DNA from: an uncultured Lachnospiraceae bacterium
GTDB lineage: Bacteria > Bacillota > Clostridia > Lachnospirales > Lachnospiraceae
Assembly: GCA_910588405.1 (NCBI GenBank)
Contig: CAJUPT010000037.1
Location: 1 to 33,458, forward strand
Length of the DNA: 33,458 bases
Reading direction: 5' to 3'
A program made the translations under genes and the position numbers. Positions 23,837-31,542 of the stretch are shown piece after piece. The notes below the pieces were generated by a model that was not told the origin of the DNA, did not search any database, and worked only from the letters and a program-made list of their open reading frames with translations. Position 1 is the first letter of the stretch. Each line of letters starts with the position of its first letter.

Positions 23837-25186
23837 ATGCAGGGAAAAGTGAGTTTTGATTATTCAAAGGCGGCAGGATTTATTTCTGAGGAAGAATTGG
23901 GTTATATGAAGGGGCTGGCGCTGGCGGCAAAAGAGACGCTGGTGTCAAAAGACGGCGCCGGAAATGATTTTCTGGGCTGGATCGATCTGCCAGTGGACTA
24001 TGACAAGGAAGAGTTTGCCCGGATCAAAAAGGCGGCCGCCAAGATCCGGTCAGATTCCGATGTGCTGCTGGTAATCGGCATCGGCGGCTCTTATCTGGGA
24101 GCCCGGGCCGCAATTGAATTTTTGGGCCACAATTTCTACAATTGCCTTTCCAAAGAGCAGCGGAAAACGCCGGAAATTTATTTTGTGGGAAACAGCATCA
24201 GCAGCACCTATATCGCCCATCTGTGCCAGGTGCTTGAGGGCAAGGATTTCTCCGTGAACGTGATTTCCAAATCCGGGACTACCACGGAGCCTGCCATCGC
24301 GTTCCGTGTGTTTAAAAAGCTGCTGACTGAAAAATACGGCAGAGAAGAGGCGGCGAAGAGAATCTATGCCACCACGGACCGGGCCAAAGGCGCGCTGAAA
24401 AATCTGGCCGATACGGAAGGCTACGAGACTTTTGTGGTACCGGACGACGTGGGAGGGCGTTTCTCCGTGCTGACTGCGGTAGGTTTGCTGCCGATCGCGG
24501 CCAGCGGAGCAGATATCGACGCATTGATGGAAGGGGCCGCTGCCGGAAGAAAGCATGCGCTGGAAGCTCCTTTTGAAGAGAACGACGCGGTAAAATATGC
24601 GGCTGTCAGAAATATTTTGCTGCGTAAAGGAAAATCAGTGGAAATCGTGGCGAATTACGAGCCCAGCCTTCATTATATTTCCGAGTGGTGGAAGCAGCTT
24701 TACGGAGAGAGCGAGGGCAAGGACCAGAAAGGAATCTTCCCGGCCGCCGTGGATCTGACTACAGACCTTCATTCTATGGGACAATTTATCCAGGATGGGG
24801 CCAGAATCATGTTCGAGACGGTATTAGAGGTGGAAAAACCCACTTGCCAGCTGACGCTGGAAGCAGAGGAGACCGATCTGGACGGACTGAATTATCTGGC
24901 CGGAAAGACCGTGGATTTTGTAAATAAAAGCGCTATGAACGGGACGATTCTGGCGCATACGGACGGCAATGTTCCAAACCTGATGGTTCATATTGAGGAA
25001 CAGTCCGCCTACTGCCTGGGCAAGCTGTTTTATTTCTTTGAGTTTGCCTGCGGCGTCAGCGGCTATCTTCTGGGTGTCAATCCCTTTAACCAGCCAGGCG
25101 TGGAAAGCTATAAGAAAAATATGTTTGCCCTTCTCGGCAAGCCCGGCTATGAGGCGGAACGGGAAGAACTGCTGAAACGGCTGTAA
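23837..25186 (+). CDS. pgi: Glucose-6-phosphate isomerase
   Basis: This 449-residue enzyme interconverts glucose 6-phosphate and fructose 6-phosphate in glycolysis. Its length is that of the short Bacillus/Clostridium form. Motifs are VIGIGGSYLGARAAIEF, ISKSGTTTEPAIAFR, DVGGRFSVLTAVGLLP, and YGESEGKDQKGIFP with the catalytic Glu; a late FNQPGVESYKKNMF contributes the C-terminal Lys. The RBS aaaggaga precedes the ATG. A cacagg/cctgtg hairpin (23781-23798) lies in the upstream spacer. Confidence 0.97.
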   Translation: MQGKVSFDYSKAAGFISEEELGYMKGLALAAKETLVSKDGAGNDFLGWIDLPVDYDKEEFARIKKAAAKIRSDSDVLLVIGIGGSYLGARAAIEFLGHNFYNCLSKEQRKTPEIYFVGNSISSTYIAHLCQVLEGKDFSVNVISKSGTTTEPAIAFRVFKKLLTEKYGREEAAKRIYATTDRAKGALKNLADTEGYETFVVPDDVGGRFSVLTAVGLLPIAASGADIDALMEGAAAGRKHALEAPFEENDAVKYAAVRNILLRKGKSVEIVANYEPSLHYISEWWKQLYGESEGKDQKGIFPAAVDLTTDLHSMGQFIQDGARIMFETVLEVEKPTCQLTLEAEETDLDGLNYLAGKTVDFVNKSAMNGTILAHTDGNVPNLMVHIEEQSAYCLGKLFYFFEFACGVSGYLLGVNPFNQPGVESYKKNMFALLGKPGYEAEREELLKRL

Positions 25187-25221
25187 AAAGAGACCTTGAG
25201 GGCAGACAGTAAAAAAAATAA

Positions 25222-25290
25222 AAATAAAAACTGAATATAGATAATGAAAACTGAATATAAAGAATGAAATAAAGAAAACAGAATATAGAC
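25222..25290. repeat. Imperfect tandem AT-rich repeat
   Basis: Three degenerate units of the form aaaac(t/a)gaatata(g/a)a lie between the pgi stop and its terminator. Confidence 0.5.
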
Positions 25291-25301
25291 GAAACAGACG
25301 T

Positions 25302-25343
25302 AAAAAATCCCGGAAGGCCGAACGCGCGGCATTCCGGGATTTT
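25302..25343. terminator. Bidirectional terminator between pgi and the small minus-strand gene
   Basis: aaaatcccgga (25304-25314) pairs with tccgggatttt (25333-25343), with an inner gccg/cggc stem. An A-run lies to the left and T to the right. Confidence 0.85.
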
Positions 25344-25367
25344 AGTATGAGAACGGTTCGATTTTGA

Positions 25368-25637
25368 TCAGTCTTCTTCGATCACATGAATCTCCAAATA
25401 GTCGAAGGGAATTCCTTCGATAAAACTGTCCTGGTGAAACCGGGTTTTAGAGTGCCGTTTGAATTCGGAAATATTCTGGTCCAGCCAGATCGGGTTGCTC
25501 AGATCAAACTGGTTGCAGATATCCTCCAATCCCTGAAATACTTTCCGGGTCCGGTTCAGCTCCCTGTCATCATTTTCGATTACCGTATCCTGTAAAAGAT
25601 GGTTATCTTTGAAAATTTTTCCCCATAAACGAAACAT
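25368..25637 (-). CDS. Hypothetical protein, 89 residues
   Basis: I do not recognise a function. The protein is soluble and acidic, with the segments LEDICNQFDLSNPIWLDQN and HSKTRFHQDSFIEGIPFDYLEIHVIEED. The gene is supported by a good RBS (acggagga), its own promoter at 25806-25834 on the minus strand, a structured leader and a shared terminator. It is likely a lineage-conserved small protein of cytoplasmic type. Confidence 0.7.
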   Translation of the reverse strand: MFRLWGKIFKDNHLLQDTVIENDDRELNRTRKVFQGLEDICNQFDLSNPIWLDQNISEFKRHSKTRFHQDSFIEGIPFDYLEIHVIEED

Positions 25638-25685
25638 ATGATGGTTCCTCCGTATTATTGTGCTAAACCCGTTACTTTGCAGTGC

Positions 25686-25788
25686 GAAGAAGGAAAGCCG
25701 GGGCTTTCCTTCTTCCCGGGCTTCGCCCTATCAAACTGCAATCCGGTGAATTTGCCTGCGGGCAGTGGTTTCACCATCTTACAGTTTG
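25686..25788 (-). repeat. Two strong hairpins in the leader of the 89-residue gene
   Basis: Hairpin 1 has perfect 14-bp arms at 25686-25699 and 25702-25715 (core ggaaagcc/ggctttcc) with a 2-nt loop. Hairpin 2 has caaactg (25732-25738) with cagtttg (25782-25788), ggtgaa (25745-25750) with ttcacc (25770-25775), and an inner tgcc/ggca stem. A small gggc/gccc stem lies between. No T-tract follows. It resembles the element at 21582. Confidence 0.75.
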
Positions 25789-25805
25789 GCATTGTTCATG
25801 GGGAT

Positions 25806-25834
25806 ATTATAGCATGAACTTTTTATTCCCACAA
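25806..25834 (-). promoter_or_regulatory. Promoter of the 89-residue gene
   Basis: On the minus strand TTGTGG, a 17-nt spacer and TATAAT (25811-25806). The bases just after the -10, atcc, are the same as in the minus-strand promoter at 21663. Confidence 0.55.
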
Positions 25835-25836
25835 CA

Positions 25837-25865
25837 TTGCAATCATTTTGGATATCATCTATAAT
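25837..25865 (+). promoter_or_regulatory. Promoter of the coiled-coil membrane protein gene
   Basis: TTGCAA (25837-25842), a 17-nt spacer and TATAAT (25860-25865). Confidence 0.65.
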
Positions 25866-25924
25866 AAGGTGATATACTGATAGGAAAAGAATTGAAAGAA
25901 GGTTTACTGACGGAGGAAACCGGA

Positions 25925-27016
25925 ATGAGAGAGGAACATGAGAATTTGGTGGAGTTTTTAAATGACGCCAAACAATCGGTAATGGACCTGGGCGTTTTAC
26001 AGAAAAATGTGAACGCTGCGGAGATAGAGGGGAAGAAACTGGAGAAGGCGCTGGGCGCGGAACGGAAAGCCGTGGCGGATCAGATCGCCCTGACCGTGAA
26101 AAAGCGGAAGGATGAGATTGCCGAGGCTTATGACCGGGAAATCAGGGGAGATCAGGAGAAGCTGAAAAAGGCCAGGGCGAAACGGGAAAAGGCGAAAAAC
26201 AAAGGGATGAAGCTGCGCATAGAGGAGGAAACTGCCGAGCTGAACGAGGAAAACCGCCAGCTTCGCACCCGGCTGACTACGTTATTTAAGCAGAATCATC
26301 TGCCTGGCTTTTGCAACACCACCTTCTATTATGCGTTGTTTTTCACCAGGGGGCCGAAGGATTTTCTGATTTTGCTTCTGACGGTGCTGGTTTGTTTTCT
26401 GGCCATCCCTTGGGGCATTTATTTTGCCCTGCCGGAAAGGGCCATGTGGTATCTGGCCGTGATTTATCCGGCCGTGATTCTCGTGTTTGTGGGATTGTAC
26501 ATTATCATTGCGAATCGGACGAAGGTGGATAATATCGGCGTGCTGCGCGAAGGCCGGAAGCTGCGCATGATGATCAAGGCTAACGAGCGGAAGATGGACG
26601 CCATTAAAAATTCCATCGAAAAAGACCGGAATGAGGATCTCTATGACCTCGATAAATATGACAGGGAGATCGAGGAGATCGAGGAGGAACTGGCAGATAT
26701 CGGTTCCCGCAAAGAAGATGCCCTCTATGTGTTTGAAAATGAGACGGCGCTGATTATCACGAAGGAGATCAGGCAGAATTATCAGGGGCGGATTGACAGT
26801 CTGTCCGAACAGAAACAGGAATGCGAGGAACGGTATAAAGAGCTGTCCGGCCAGTTAAAACGGATGACAATCAATGTGACAGATGAATTTGAAAGCCGGA
26901 TTGGCCGGGAATTCATGGTTCCGGAAAAGCTGGACGCGCTGGCGAAAATTTTGGAGGAAGAACGGGCAGACAGCCTGTCCGAAGCCCAGGAGATGTACCG
27001 CAATAAATTGAGTTAG
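25925..27016 (+). CDS. Hypothetical coiled-coil protein with two membrane helices
   Basis: I do not recognise this 363-residue protein. Residues about 20-130 are strongly charged and coiled coil (LEKALGAERKAV, AKREKAKNKGMKLRIEEETAEL). Two membrane helices lie at about 158-180 and 190-212. A second long coiled coil (about 225-350) reaches the C-terminus. Both coiled coils should lie on the same face, presumably cytoplasmic. A scaffolding or membrane-remodelling role is possible but is a guess. The ATG at 25925 has ggagg (25912-25916). The TTG at 25892 lacks an RBS. Confidence 0.8.
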   Translation: MREEHENLVEFLNDAKQSVMDLGVLQKNVNAAEIEGKKLEKALGAERKAVADQIALTVKKRKDEIAEAYDREIRGDQEKLKKARAKREKAKNKGMKLRIEEETAELNEENRQLRTRLTTLFKQNHLPGFCNTTFYYALFFTRGPKDFLILLLTVLVCFLAIPWGIYFALPERAMWYLAVIYPAVILVFVGLYIIIANRTKVDNIGVLREGRKLRMMIKANERKMDAIKNSIEKDRNEDLYDLDKYDREIEEIEEELADIGSRKEDALYVFENETALIITKEIRQNYQGRIDSLSEQKQECEERYKELSGQLKRMTINVTDEFESRIGREFMVPEKLDALAKILEEERADSLSEAQEMYRNKLS

Positions 27017-27019
27017 GAA

Positions 27020-27799
27020 CTAAATACCGCGTAAAAAAGTATTGGGGATGAATTTCCGCAGTATTTCAGCGGCGGCGTTCAGCTCCGCCTCCGTATATGG
27101 CGTAAAATGGAGGCCGGATAAGGTTTCACAGTCCCGGTAGGATTGCAGATAGTAGGCCTGGGAGTCTGCCAGCCATTTCCCTATGACGGCGAAATCCTCC
27201 ATGGACTGGAGCTCTCTGGCTGTGGTGGTGCGGAATTCATAAGGAATGCCGCTTTGTCGGATCAGACGGACGCTTTCCTCGATGCGGTTCATATCCACCT
27301 GCGCCACGCCGCTGGCACAGGCATAGCGGGAGGGCGCGGCTTTGATATCCATGGCGATATAATCCGGACTGTGGCGGCCGAGGAGACGGCAGAGGGCATC
27401 GGGCCGGTAGCCGTTGGTGTCCAGCTTGACCAGATAGCCCATGGAATGAAACCGGTCGATCCATTCTCCCAGATCTGGCGAAAGGGTAGGCTCGCCGCCG
27501 GTAATGCAGATTCCTTCCAGGATATTCTGCCGTTTTTGCAGGAACCGGATCAATGTTTCTTCTGAAATTGTAGCCGTCTTTTGCGGGTTTATGGACGCTT
27601 TTTGTGAAATATACGAAGATTTCAGGCTGGTCTTGCAGTCGGTGGATTCTATTTTTGCTGCCGTTATGTTGTTTGGAAGAACGATGTCCCGATTCTGGCA
27701 GAAAGGGCAGCGGAAATTGCAGCCGCCTAAAAATATGGTGCAGGCCACATGACCGGGAAAATCCAGTAAAGTTGTTTTTTGCAGTCCGTATATATGCAT
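27020..27799 (-). CDS. Radical SAM activating enzyme (anaerobic ribonucleotide reductase activase type)
   Basis: This 259-residue glycyl-radical-enzyme activase is of the NrdG2/TIGR02495 kind. It begins MHIYGLQKTTLLDFPGHVA. The iron-sulfur cysteines are C27, C31 and C34 in CNFRCPFC. ITGGEPTL and VKLDTNGYRPD follow, typical of SAM binding. Residues about 42-80 are a Ser/Thr/Lys-rich stretch longer than I expect for the family. No nrdD or other glycyl radical enzyme gene is adjacent, so the partner is inferred, and activation of another glycyl radical enzyme cannot be excluded. Confidence 0.85.
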   Translation of the reverse strand: MHIYGLQKTTLLDFPGHVACTIFLGGCNFRCPFCQNRDIVLPNNITAAKIESTDCKTSLKSSYISQKASINPQKTATISEETLIRFLQKRQNILEGICITGGEPTLSPDLGEWIDRFHSMGYLVKLDTNGYRPDALCRLLGRHSPDYIAMDIKAAPSRYACASGVAQVDMNRIEESVRLIRQSGIPYEFRTTTARELQSMEDFAVIGKWLADSQAYYLQSYRDCETLSGLHFTPYTEAELNAAAEILRKFIPNTFLRGI

Positions 27800-27849
27800 A
27801 GTATATATCTACCTCATTAAATATTTATAACACTCTGGCTGTTGGCGCG

Positions 27850-27867
27850 CTGCCTCGACATAGGCAG
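27850..27867. repeat. Small inverted repeat in the activase/tadA divergent region
   Basis: ctgcct and aggcag arms are separated by 6 nt. No near-consensus promoter was found for either gene here. Confidence 0.35.
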
Positions 27868-27926
27868 AAATTCCTTTGTACGGCAGCCGGGTGTTCATAT
27901 CATATCACATATCAGGAGTTTCTGCC

Positions 27927-28490
27927 ATGGAGATACAGGAAAAATACATGAAGGAGGCTTTAAAGCAGGCCAGAAAAGCTTATAAGCTGGGAGAGGTTCC
28001 CATTGGCTGCGTCATAGTCTATGGGGATAAAATTATTGCCAGAGGGTATAACAGAAGGAAGACCGATAAGAATACCCTGTCCCATGCCGAGCTGCAGGCT
28101 ATCAGAAAGGCCAGCCGGGTGATGGGCGACTGGCGTTTGGAGGAGTGCGACATGTACGTGACGCTGGAGCCCTGCCAGATGTGTTCCGGCGCCATCGTCC
28201 AGGCACGGATTCCCCGGGTGGTGATCGGCTGTATGAATCCCAAGGCCGGCTGTGCGGGCTCGATTCTGAATCTGCTGCAGATGCCGCAATTTAACCACCA
28301 GGTGGAAATCGTCCGGGGGGTCATGGAGGAAGAATGTTCGTCCGTGCTGAAAAACTTTTTCAAAGAACTGCGCGTAAAGGTAAAAGAAGAAAAAGCTGCC
28401 AGGAAGGCCATAGAATCGGAAGGGAAGCCAGCAGAAAGCACGGAGATGGAAACAGAAAAACCGGACCGGGCAACCAATAAAAAAATTTGA
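27927..28490 (+). CDS. tadA: tRNA-specific adenosine deaminase TadA
   Basis: This 187-residue enzyme deaminates A34 to inosine in tRNA-Arg(ACG). The zinc site is His53 and catalytic Glu55 in SHAELQAI plus Cys83 and Cys86 in PCQMC. VPIGCVIV and GYNRRKTD are also typical. The last 35 or so residues (EKAARKAIESEGKP...) are a charged, low-complexity extension beyond the usual 150-160 residues. The ATG at 27927 has aggag (27914-27918); the 17 residues upstream in frame are atypical. The stop codon overlaps the -35 box of the SRP RNA promoter. Confidence 0.94.
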   Translation: MEIQEKYMKEALKQARKAYKLGEVPIGCVIVYGDKIIARGYNRRKTDKNTLSHAELQAIRKASRVMGDWRLEECDMYVTLEPCQMCSGAIVQARIPRVVIGCMNPKAGCAGSILNLLQMPQFNHQVEIVRGVMEEECSSVLKNFFKELRVKVKEEKAARKAIESEGKPAESTEMETEKPDRATNKKI

Positions 28491-28515
28491 CAAACGTTCC
28501 GGGAACGGTTATACT
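28487..28515 (+). promoter_or_regulatory. ffs: Promoter of the SRP RNA gene with palindrome in the spacer
   Basis: Consensus TTGACA (28487-28492), a 17-nt spacer and TATACT (28510-28515). The spacer holds the perfect palindrome cgttcc-g-ggaacg (28495-28507). The -35 box overlaps the tadA stop codon. Confidence 0.85.
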
Positions 28516-28542
28516 ATGAAAGTCAAAGTAGTTTTCAAGTTT

Positions 28543-28804
28543 CCGCGCAGCCGGGGAGTTAGCGGTGTCCTGTACCTGCAATCCGCTACAGCAGGGGTGA
28601 TGCCTCCGCTGAGGATTCCCATTGCATGGCTGCCCTGTATAAGTGGCGTTGACGTCTGGGTCTTACGCAACAGGAACCTGTGAACCGTGTCAGGTCAGGA
28701 ATGGAGCAGCACTAAGCAGGACCTTCTGTGTGCCGTGAGGGCGCCTGGGCCGAGTTAACTGTACAGGTAACGCATGTGATGTGTCTTCGAGGCGAGGCGC
28801 GCGG
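28543..28804 (+). ncRNA. ffs: Signal recognition particle RNA, large Gram-positive type
   Basis: The RNA pairs with Ffh to target membrane and secreted proteins. The universally conserved Ffh-binding hairpin is present around ggtcaggaatggagcagca, with actaagcaggacc closing it, near 28693-28725. The ends pair through ccgcgc (28543-28548) and gcgcgg (28799-28804). The length of about 262 nt and the 5' domain with ccggggagttagcggtg show the Alu-containing form of Bacillus and Clostridium. The exact ends after processing are estimates. tadA followed by ffs is a common clostridial order, but dnaX, often next, is replaced here by the rib operon. Confidence 0.95.
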
Positions 28805-28840
28805 ATTAAATATAAAGATTTAACAGGTGATTTTCACCGA

Positions 28841-28875
28841 ACCGGAGGATACAAAAGTCCCTCCGGTATTTTTGT
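28841..28875 (+). terminator. Rho-independent terminator of the SRP RNA gene
   Basis: accggagg (28841-28848) pairs with cctccggt (28860-28867), followed by atttttgt. Confidence 0.85.
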
Positions 28876-28916
28876 ATCATAAGAGCGTTTTGCAGTGAAC
28901 GCCCCTATGATACAAA
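28871..28916 (-). repeat. Inverted repeat downstream of ribH
   Basis: Arms tttgtatcata (28871-28881) and tatgatacaaa (28906-28916), with an inner gcgtt/aacgc stem. It lies 28 nt after the ribH stop. On the minus strand it is followed by A-rich rather than T-rich sequence, so it may act as an RNA 3' end stabiliser rather than a terminator. Confidence 0.5.
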
Positions 28917-28943
28917 GATGTTCTTCCGGTCGGAAATCGGCTG

Positions 28944-29411
28944 TTACGCTTCGATTTCCCGGATTACGTTCACCATTTCAATGGCGCTCAAAGCGCAGTC
29001 ATAGCCTTTATTTCCCGCTTTTGTCCCGGCCCGCTCGATGGCCTGCTCGATATTTTCGGTGGTGAGGATGCCGAAGAGGACAGGGATGCCGGTCTCTAAA
29101 GAAACGGCGGCGATGCCCTTTGACACTTCGTTGCACACATAATCATAATGGCTGGTAGCGCCCCGGATCACCGCGCCCAGGCAGATAACGGCGTCATATT
29201 TTCCGCTTTTGGCCATCTTGGAGGCGATCAGCGGAATCTCGAAAGCGCCGGGAACCCAGGCCAGATGGATGCTGTCCTCTGGCACGTCGTGGCGGATCAG
29301 GCCGTCCATGGCGCCGCTGATCAGCTTTGAGGTGATAAATTCATTGAAACGGGAGGCGACGATGCCGATTTTGATGTTGTTGGATGTCAGTTTTCCTTCA
29401 AATGTTCTCAT
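28944..29411 (-). CDS. ribH: 6,7-dimethyl-8-ribityllumazine synthase
   Basis: This 155-residue enzyme condenses the ribitylamino-uracil intermediate with dihydroxybutanone phosphate to lumazine, the step before riboflavin synthase. Motifs are IVASRFNEFITSKLISGA, WVPGAFEIPL, GAVIRGATSHYDYV with the catalytic His, and the phosphate-site GIPVLFGILTTENIEQA. The ATG at 29411 has aaaggagat. An upstream in-frame ATG would add 25 atypical residues. It is the last gene of the rib operon. Confidence 0.96.
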   Translation of the reverse strand: MRTFEGKLTSNNIKIGIVASRFNEFITSKLISGAMDGLIRHDVPEDSIHLAWVPGAFEIPLIASKMAKSGKYDAVICLGAVIRGATSHYDYVCNEVSKGIAAVSLETGIPVLFGILTTENIEQAIERAGTKAGNKGYDCALSAIEMVNVIREIEA

Positions 29412-29534
29412 AGTGTTTGATCTCCTTTTATATTTGGTGATGTCCGCGCGGGCAGACATGTCTGTTAAATTTCCATTTTCAGTCATTGCGGATCAGCGTT
29501 TCAAATTCCGCGTTTTACGGGGCGGAACTGCTTT

Positions 29535-30734
29535 CTAATAATTCAGGATATGCCCCATCCGGTTCTGTTTTGTTTTTAAATAAAACAGATCGTGGGCGGT
29601 CGCGTTCATCTGGATGGGAACCCGCTGCGTGATCTCCAGGCCGAATTCCGCCAGCTGGTACACCTTGTCCGGGTTATTGGTCAAAAGCCGCATGGTCTTG
29701 ACACCCAGATCCTTAAGAATCTGCGCGCCGATATAGTATTCCCGCTGGTCTCCGGCAAAGCCCAGGGCCAGGTTGGCTTCCAGGGTATCCATGCCCTGTT
29801 CCTGCAGTTCATAGGCCCGCAGCTTATTGATCAGGCCGATGCCTCTGCCCTCCTGGCGCATATACAGCAGAATGCCCCGTCCTTCCTCCTCGATCTGTGT
29901 CATGGCGGCGGCAAACTGCTGGCCGCAGTCGCAGCGCAGGGAGCCGAAGGTATCTCCGGTCAGGCATTCGGAGTGGACTCTGCACAGTACATCCTGTCCG
30001 TCACCGATGTCTCCTTTCACCAGCGCCACATGATGTTCGCCGTTTAACAGGTTGATATAGCCGTAAGCTGTAAAATCGCCGTATTTTGTGGGCATTTTAT
30101 TTCTAGTTACCCGTTCCACCAGCTTTTCATGCCGTTTCCGGTACTGCTGCAGGTCATGGATGGTAATGAATTTCAGTCCCCACCTGTTTGCCACCTCCCA
30201 TAACTGAGGCGTGCGCATCATGGTTCCGTCTTCTTTCATGATTTCACAGCAGAGGCCGCATTGCTTTAATCCTGCCAGGCGCATCAGGTCCACGGTGGCT
30301 TCCGTGTGTCCGTTCCGTTCCAGCACGCCGTTGGGCTTGGCCAGCAGCGGAAACATGTGTCCGGGCCGCCGGAAATCCTCAGGGCGGACATCGTCTTCCA
30401 CACATTTCATGGCGGTGACGGAGCGTTCTGCGGCGGAAATGCCTGTGGTGGTGTCCACATGGTCGATGGACACGGTAAATGCCGTCTCATGATTGTCCGT
30501 ATTGTCGGCGACCATCTGGGGAAACTGGAGCTTCCTCACATATTCCTCCGCCATGGGCATACAGATCAGCCCTTTGCCGTGGGTGGCCATAAAATTGATG
30601 TTTTCCGTGGTGGCAAACTGGGCGGCGCAGATAAAGTCGCCCTCATTTTCCCGGTCCGGGTCGTCTGTCACCAGAATGATTTTGCCCTGCCGCAGATCCT
30701 CAAGGGCTTCTTCGATGGTGTTGAATTGGTTCAT
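29535..30734 (-). CDS. ribBA: Bifunctional DHBP synthase / GTP cyclohydrolase II
   Basis: This 399-residue fusion supplies both entry branches of riboflavin synthesis. The RibB half (1 to about 200) makes 3,4-dihydroxy-2-butanone 4-phosphate from ribulose 5-phosphate and shows DDPDRENEGDF, HGKGLICMP, HTEATVDL and CEIM. The RibA half (about 205-399) opens GTP and shows VHSECLTGDTFGSLRCDCG with the zinc cysteines, then RQEGRGIGL. The ribBA-ribH gap is 123 nt, long for an operon, but no terminator is evident in it. Confidence 0.97.
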   Translation of the reverse strand: MNQFNTIEEALEDLRQGKIILVTDDPDRENEGDFICAAQFATTENINFMATHGKGLICMPMAEEYVRKLQFPQMVADNTDNHETAFTVSIDHVDTTTGISAAERSVTAMKCVEDDVRPEDFRRPGHMFPLLAKPNGVLERNGHTEATVDLMRLAGLKQCGLCCEIMKEDGTMMRTPQLWEVANRWGLKFITIHDLQQYRKRHEKLVERVTRNKMPTKYGDFTAYGYINLLNGEHHVALVKGDIGDGQDVLCRVHSECLTGDTFGSLRCDCGQQFAAAMTQIEEEGRGILLYMRQEGRGIGLINKLRAYELQEQGMDTLEANLALGFAGDQREYYIGAQILKDLGVKTMRLLTNNPDKVYQLAEFGLEITQRVPIQMNATAHDLFYLKTKQNRMGHILNY

Positions 30735-30797
30735 ATGGTGTGTTCCTTTCTGTCAATTGCAAAAGCGTATAACGATGCGTTGCATGCGTTTGATGGC

Positions 30798-30814
30798 AAT
30801 GATTAAAAATCATT
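30798..30814 (-). repeat. Small hairpin in the ribE-ribBA spacer
   Basis: aatgatt and aatcatt arms with an aaa loop lie in the 150-nt spacer. There is no T-tract. Confidence 0.4.
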
Positions 30815-30884
30815 AGCTTTTACGATAATTTTTTATGGCAAGAATGATAAAGGTTTTTTGAAGGGTTTTCCTACCATTCCCCTG

Positions 30885-31532
30885 CTAAAAACCATATTTC
30901 TCCAAAAAATCCCGGGTAATTTTACTGCCGTTCGGCTGTGGCTGTACAGGCGCCATCAGCTTTTCCACATATTTCCCGATGATATCCGTTTCCAGATTCA
31001 CCGGATCGCCGGGTCCTTTCTGGCAGAGGGTGGTGACGCGGACCGTATGGGGAATGGCGGAGATGGCGAAGCTGTCCTCCGATACCCGGGCCACGGTCAG
31101 GCTGATGCCGTCGATGGCGACGGAGCCTTTTTCCACGATATAGCGCAGGATGTCCGGGGCGGCTTTTATGGTGTACCAGATGGCATTGTCATCTTTTGCG
31201 ACCTGTGAGATCCGGCCCAATCCGTCCACATGTCCGGCTACGATGTGCCCGCCGAAGCGCCCGTCTGCCGCCATGGCCCGTTCCAGGTTTACCTGGCTGC
31301 CGATCTGCAGGGCGGCCAGGCTGGAACGGTTCAGCGTTTCGTGCATCACGTCGGCGCAGAAGCCGTGGCTGTGTACCTGGGTGGCTGTCAGGCATACGCC
31401 GTTGACAGCCACACTGTCCCCTATCTTCAGGTCGTTCAGAATGGTTTCGGCCTGCAGATGCAGAACGGCGGAATGGGGTCCTTTTTTGATCTGTTTTATG
31501 GTGCCTACTTCTTCTATGATTCCTGTGAACGT
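30885..31532 (-). CDS. ribE: Riboflavin synthase alpha chain with ACG at the start position
   Basis: The enzyme dismutates two lumazines into riboflavin. From 31532 the frame reads (ACG)FTGIIEEVGTIKQIKKG...DSVAVNGVCLTA, the canonical N-terminus with ACG where ATG is expected. An in-frame TGA lies three codons upstream (31541-31539), and no ATG, GTG or TTG occurs between it and GTG 31412, which would delete 40 residues of the first barrel. Two lumazine-binding repeats follow (GGHIVAGHVDG in repeat 1; GSVAIDGISLTVA in repeat 2). The total is 215 residues, the normal length. The RBS agaggtga is well placed for the ACG. Either a near-cognate start or a lesion is possible. Confidence 0.8.
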   Translation of the reverse strand, partial: TFTGIIEEVGTIKQIKKGPHSAVLHLQAETILNDLKIGDSVAVNGVCLTATQVHSHGFCADVMHETLNRSSLAALQIGSQVNLERAMAADGRFGGHIVAGHVDGLGRISQVAKDDNAIWYTIKAAPDILRYIVEKGSVAIDGISLTVARVSEDSFAISAIPHTVRVTTLCQKGPGDPVNLETDIIGKYVEKLMAPVQPQPNGSKITRDFLEKYGF

Positions 31533-31542
31533 AACTGTTCAC
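31525..31542 (-). promoter_or_regulatory. Hairpin over the ribE start
   Basis: Arms gtgaac (31525-31530) and gttcac (31537-31542) with a 6-nt loop enclose the A-C of the ACG codon and take in the end of the RBS. Confidence 0.5.

Noticed and set aside
31189..31542. 117-residue minus-strand frame starting GTG over the ribE start
   Set aside because: It is the shifted frame of ribE, Arg/His-rich, with no family match. The GTG at 31542 is part of the ribE RBS region.
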